A stretch of 9,607 nt of DNA, taken from Gammaproteobacteria bacterium (lineage in GTDB: Bacteria; Pseudomonadota; Gammaproteobacteria; Halothiobacillales; Halothiobacillaceae). The DNA lies in assembly GCA_029335925.2 (NCBI GenBank), contig JARJMX020000106.1, forward strand, positions 1 through 9,607, read 5' to 3'. Under the pieces are notes generated by a model, which worked only from the letters and a program-made list of their open reading frames with translations, made no database searches and was not told the DNA's origin. Below, in pieces: positions 7,764 through 9,607 of this stretch (the stretch's first letter is position 1; every line of letters begins with the position of its first letter). The translations under genes were made by a program, and so were the position numbers.

Positions 7764-8365
7764 GACAGCCACTCCTCAACCATCTTCAGTGCACCCACGG
7801 TGATGACCACCTGATCCGCGCCGACCAGGCTCACAGGATCAAGCGCACTTGGATCCAACACACCCACGTCGCTCAGATTACGGGCAGCGAGGTACAGGTT
7901 TTCACTCACGACCTCAGGAACCAGCAGAGTGACACCCTTCAGACCCATACCCTGAAGCATGGAGACAACAAGCTTGGTCTTCGGCGCCTCGACATCGATC
8001 GCATCAACCACAATCAAACGTCCTTGACGCACAAGCTCGGAGAAGATTGAGCTCATCGCCGCGCGGTAGGCCTTACGATTGACCTTCTGCTTATAATCAC
8101 GTGGCCGAGCCGCAAAGGCGCGACCACCCGTGCGCCAGATCGGACTACGGGTCGAACCATGACGCGCACGCCCGGTACCCTTCTGCCGCCACGGTTTGAC
8201 ATTGCCGCCACTCACCTCAGCACGGCTCTTTTGCGCTTTGGTCCCCGCACGAGCAGCCGCCATATAGGCCACGACCACCTGATGCACCAGGCCCTCATTG
8301 AAATCACGGGCGAAGACACCATCCGCCACCTGAACGGAGCCACCGTTCTGAAGTTTGATCTCCAT
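7760..8365 (-). CDS. rplD: 50S ribosomal protein L4
   Basis: L4 is an early 23S binder whose extended loop lines the exit tunnel next to L22. In E. coli it is also the autogenous regulator of the S10 operon, acting by transcription attenuation and translation repression. The product is 201 residues, the E. coli length. It shows the tunnel loop segment [30 protein letters not shown] (about 52-81), then [22 protein letters not shown], and the C-terminal Rossmann-like part with NVSD-type [10 protein letters not shown]. The start overlaps the rplC stop (TAATG), with AGGGG about 7 nt upstream. Feedback by this L4 on the rpsJ-rplC gap is a reasonable idea but is inferred. Confidence 0.98.
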   Translation of the reverse strand: MEIKLQNGGSVQVADGVFARDFNEGLVHQVVVAYMAAARAGTKAQKSRAEVSGGNVKPWRQKGTGRARHGSTRSPIWRTGGRAFAARPRDYKQKVNRKAYRAAMSSIFSELVRQGRLIVVDAIDVEAPKTKLVVSMLQGMGLKGVTLLVPEVVSENLYLAARNLSDVGVLDPSALDPVSLVGADQVVITVGALKMVEEWLS

Positions 8366-9015
8366 TACTTCGCCCCTTTCGCCTTGATGGACGGACGCAC
8401 GATCAGATCGCCACCGTCAGACCCCGGAACCGCCCCCTTGACCAACAGGAGCCCCCGCTCGGCATCCACGCGAACCACAGTCAGGTTTTGCACAGTGACG
8501 CGCTTATCACCCATGTGACCGGCCATGCGCTTGTTCTTCCACACGCGACCAGGAGTCTGACGCTGACCAATGGAACCCGGCACACGGTGCGAACGGGAGT
8601 TACCATGAGTAGCATCCTGGGTACGGAAGTTGTGACGCTTCACCGTACCGGCAAAACCCTTACCAATGCTGGTACCCGTGACATCCACGGCCTGCCCAGC
8701 CGCGAACAGCTCGACAGAGATCTCAGCCCCGGGAGCGTACTGGGACAGCACATCCGAATCGACACGAAACTCCCACAAACCGCGACCAGCCTCGACACCT
8801 GCCTTGGCAAAGTGCCCAGCAGCGGCTCTGGTCACGCGGGTCGCGCGACGAACGCCAGTGGTAACCTGAAGGGCGGCGTAGCCGTCTTTTTCGACGGTCT
8901 TCACCTGGGTCACCCGATTGGGCATCACCTCAATCACGGTGACGGGGACGGACACGCCCGCATCATCAAAGACGCGGGTCATACCGACCTTACGACCGAC
9001 AACACCTAGCGACAT
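8365..9015 (-). CDS. rplC: 50S ribosomal protein L3
   Basis: L3 is one of the two 50S assembly-initiator proteins and reaches towards the peptidyl-transferase centre. The 216-residue product begins [20 protein letters not shown], has the internal [20 protein letters not shown] (about 114-133), and the family signature [22 protein letters not shown] (136-157), in which GQxQTPG is the motif methylated on glutamine by PrmB in E. coli. It ends [19 protein letters not shown] and a basic tail. The ATG has GAGG 7 nt upstream. It is the first gene downstream of the candidate promoter and hairpin and overlaps rplD by one base. Confidence 0.98.
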   Translation of the reverse strand: MSLGVVGRKVGMTRVFDDAGVSVPVTVIEVMPNRVTQVKTVEKDGYAALQVTTGVRRATRVTRAAAGHFAKAGVEAGRGLWEFRVDSDVLSQYAPGAEISVELFAAGQAVDVTGTSIGKGFAGTVKRHNFRTQDATHGNSRSHRVPGSIGQRQTPGRVWKNKRMAGHMGDKRVTVQNLTVVRVDAERGLLLVKGAVPGSDGGDLIVRPSIKAKGAK

Positions 9016-9076
9016 GTTTTTTCCTCGTTACAGCGCCGATTACGATTGACCGACGCCAAGCCAAAATTCACGCAAT

Positions 9077-9116
9077 AAAAATACATCGACCCGGAAGGGC
9101 TTAACCCTCCAGGTCG
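9077..9116 (-). terminator. GC-rich hairpin with U-rich tail, candidate attenuator before rplC
   Basis: On the minus strand, bases 9116 to 9087 fold into a 12-bp stem with one bulged U and a UUAAG loop: the arm CGACCTGGAGGG pairs with CCCTTCCGGGTCG. Then come ATGTA and a run of five U (9081-9077). This resembles an intrinsic terminator, but the 5-nt gap before the U run suggests partial readthrough, which is needed because 20 genes lie downstream. It could attenuate transcription from tuf-rpsJ and from the promoter at 9129-9157. Confidence 0.6.
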
Positions 9117-9128
9117 AGCAAGCTTCAT

Positions 9129-9157
9129 ACTATAACAGAGTTTTTTCTGTTAGTTAA
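9129..9157 (-). promoter_or_regulatory. Candidate sigma-70 promoter upstream of rplC
   Basis: On the minus strand, TTAACT (9157-9152, 4 of 6 to TTGACA) and TATAGT (9134-9129, 5 of 6 to TATAAT) are separated by exactly 17 nt. The -35 box overlaps the last codons and stop of rpsJ. Initiation would fall near 9122-9124, about 8 nt before the hairpin at 9087-9116. It would serve rplC and everything downstream independently of the tuf promoter. Not tested; AT-rich gaps can give such matches by chance. Confidence 0.5.
9133..9152. repeat. Perfect 7-bp dyad in the promoter spacer
   Basis: TAACAGA, six bases, then TCTGTTA: the arms are exact inverted copies. The dyad fills the spacer between the candidate -35 and -10 boxes and touches both. 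It also includes the rpsJ stop codon. It may be a protein operator, or an RNA hairpin protecting the tuf-rpsJ message end; no U run follows it on the minus strand, so it is not a terminator by itself. Confidence 0.55.
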
Positions 9158-9461
9158 GCTTGATCTGTACGTCTACACCCGCAGCAAGATCCAGCTTCAT
9201 CAGCGCATCGACCGTCTTGTCGGTCGGATCCACGATTTCCAGCAGGCGCTTGTGCGTCAATAGTTCGTACTGGTCACGCGCGTCCTTGTTGACGTGCGGA
9301 GAGATCAGGACCGTGAAGCGCTCGGTCTTGGTGGGAAGGGGGATCGGTCCCTTCACACGCGCACCGCTACGCTTGGCGGAATCCACAATCTCGCTGGCCG
9401 AACGATCGATCAGGCGATGATCGAACGACTTCAGGCGGATACGGATGGTCTGCTTCGCCAT
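9150..9461 (-). CDS. rpsJ: 30S ribosomal protein S10 (NusE)
   Basis: S10 is a 30S head protein and, as NusE, the partner of NusB in antitermination complexes and of NusG in transcription-translation coupling. The product is 103 residues, identical in length to E. coli. It begins [20 protein letters not shown], has the [29 protein letters not shown] loop region (about 38-66), [20 protein letters not shown] and the end GVDVQIKLN. The ATG is 6 nt after the tuf tandem stop; the Shine-Dalgarno is poor (TAGAG), so translation is probably coupled to tuf. The usual S10 leader cannot fit upstream, while a 134-nt regulatory-looking gap follows it. Confidence 0.98.
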   Translation of the reverse strand: MAKQTIRIRLKSFDHRLIDRSASEIVDSAKRSGARVKGPIPLPTKTERFTVLISPHVNKDARDQYELLTHKRLLEIVDPTDKTVDALMKLDLAAGVDVQIKLN

Positions 9462-9467
9462 GCTCTA

Positions 9468-9607
9468 TTACTCGATGATCTTGGAGACAACACCGGCGCC
9501 GACGGTGCGGCCACCTTCGCGGATTGCGAAACGTAGGCCTTCTTCCATGGCAATCGGGTTGATCAGGGTGACGGTCATGGCCACGTTATCACCCGGCATC
9601 ACCATCT
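9468..9607 (-). CDS. tuf: Elongation factor Tu, C-terminal end only
   Basis: EF-Tu is the GTPase that brings aminoacyl-tRNA to the ribosome. Only the last 46 or so codons are in the window, entering from the right edge; the readable residues run from [19 protein letters not shown] to [14 protein letters not shown], including [15 protein letters not shown], the conserved end of beta-barrel domain 3. The gene closes with tandem stops TAA TAG (9465-9470). Its position directly before rpsJ marks it as the str-operon tuf copy (tufA in E. coli naming). Whether a second tuf copy exists cannot be judged here. Confidence 0.97.
   Translation of the reverse strand, partial: MVMPGDNVAMTVTLINPIAMEEGLRFAIREGGRTVGAGVVSKIIE

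Noticed and set aside
9016..9149. A small protein gene or small RNA gene in the rpsJ-rplC gap
   Set aside because: I see no reading frame with a start, ribosome binding site and plausible length; the promoter and hairpin fit a leader of rplC better than a separate RNA gene.

Overview
The window holds the core ribosomal-protein gene cluster of a proteobacterium, with every gene on the minus strand. In transcription order (high to low coordinates) it reads tuf (3' end), rpsJ, rplC, rplD, rplW, rplB, rpsS, rplV, rpsC, rplP, rpmC, rpsQ, rplN, rplX, rplE, rpsN, rpsH, rplF, rplR, rpsE, rpmD, rplO, secY (5' end). This is the classic str-S10-spc order, with 21 complete ribosomal-protein genes and two truncated flanking genes. 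Protein lengths and sequences (L14 starting MIQMQT, S8 starting [10 protein letters not shown], zinc-free 101-residue S14, 177-residue L6, 103-residue S10) fit the Gammaproteobacteria best. A betaproteobacterium cannot be excluded by eye, and no genus can be named.

Layout: 9468-9607 is the EF-Tu C-terminus, whose tandem stop lies 6 nt before rpsJ. So rpsJ has no room for a leader of the E. coli S10 type. The only sizeable gap in the window, 134 nt at 9016-9149 between rpsJ and rplC, carries a good sigma-70-like promoter, a perfect 7-bp dyad filling its spacer, and a strong GC-rich hairpin followed by a U-rich stretch. These are the parts of a promoter-attenuator unit. From rplC to secY the genes are spaced 0-20 nt apart or overlap (TAATG, ATGA and TGATG junctions), consistent with one translationally coupled message. 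The S10 and spc sets are fused with only 10 nt between rpsQ and rplN. A 7-bp inverted repeat brackets the rplX-rplE junction, the position of the S8 translational operator in E. coli.

The genes work as one supply line for ribosome assembly: early 23S binders (L3, L4, L22, L23, L24, L29), peptidyl-transferase-region proteins (L2, L16), 5S rRNA proteins (L5, L18), 30S proteins (S3, S5, S8, S10, S14, S17, S19), the elongation factor EF-Tu and the translocon subunit SecY.

The left end (about 1-164) is not believable as biology. The secY reading decays within a conserved stretch into almost pure C on the + strand (G on the coding strand), most likely base-calling failure at a contig end. I found no mobile element, tRNA, CRISPR array or foreign gene, and no undescribed system. 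The most interesting real signal is the regulatory gap between rpsJ and rplC.
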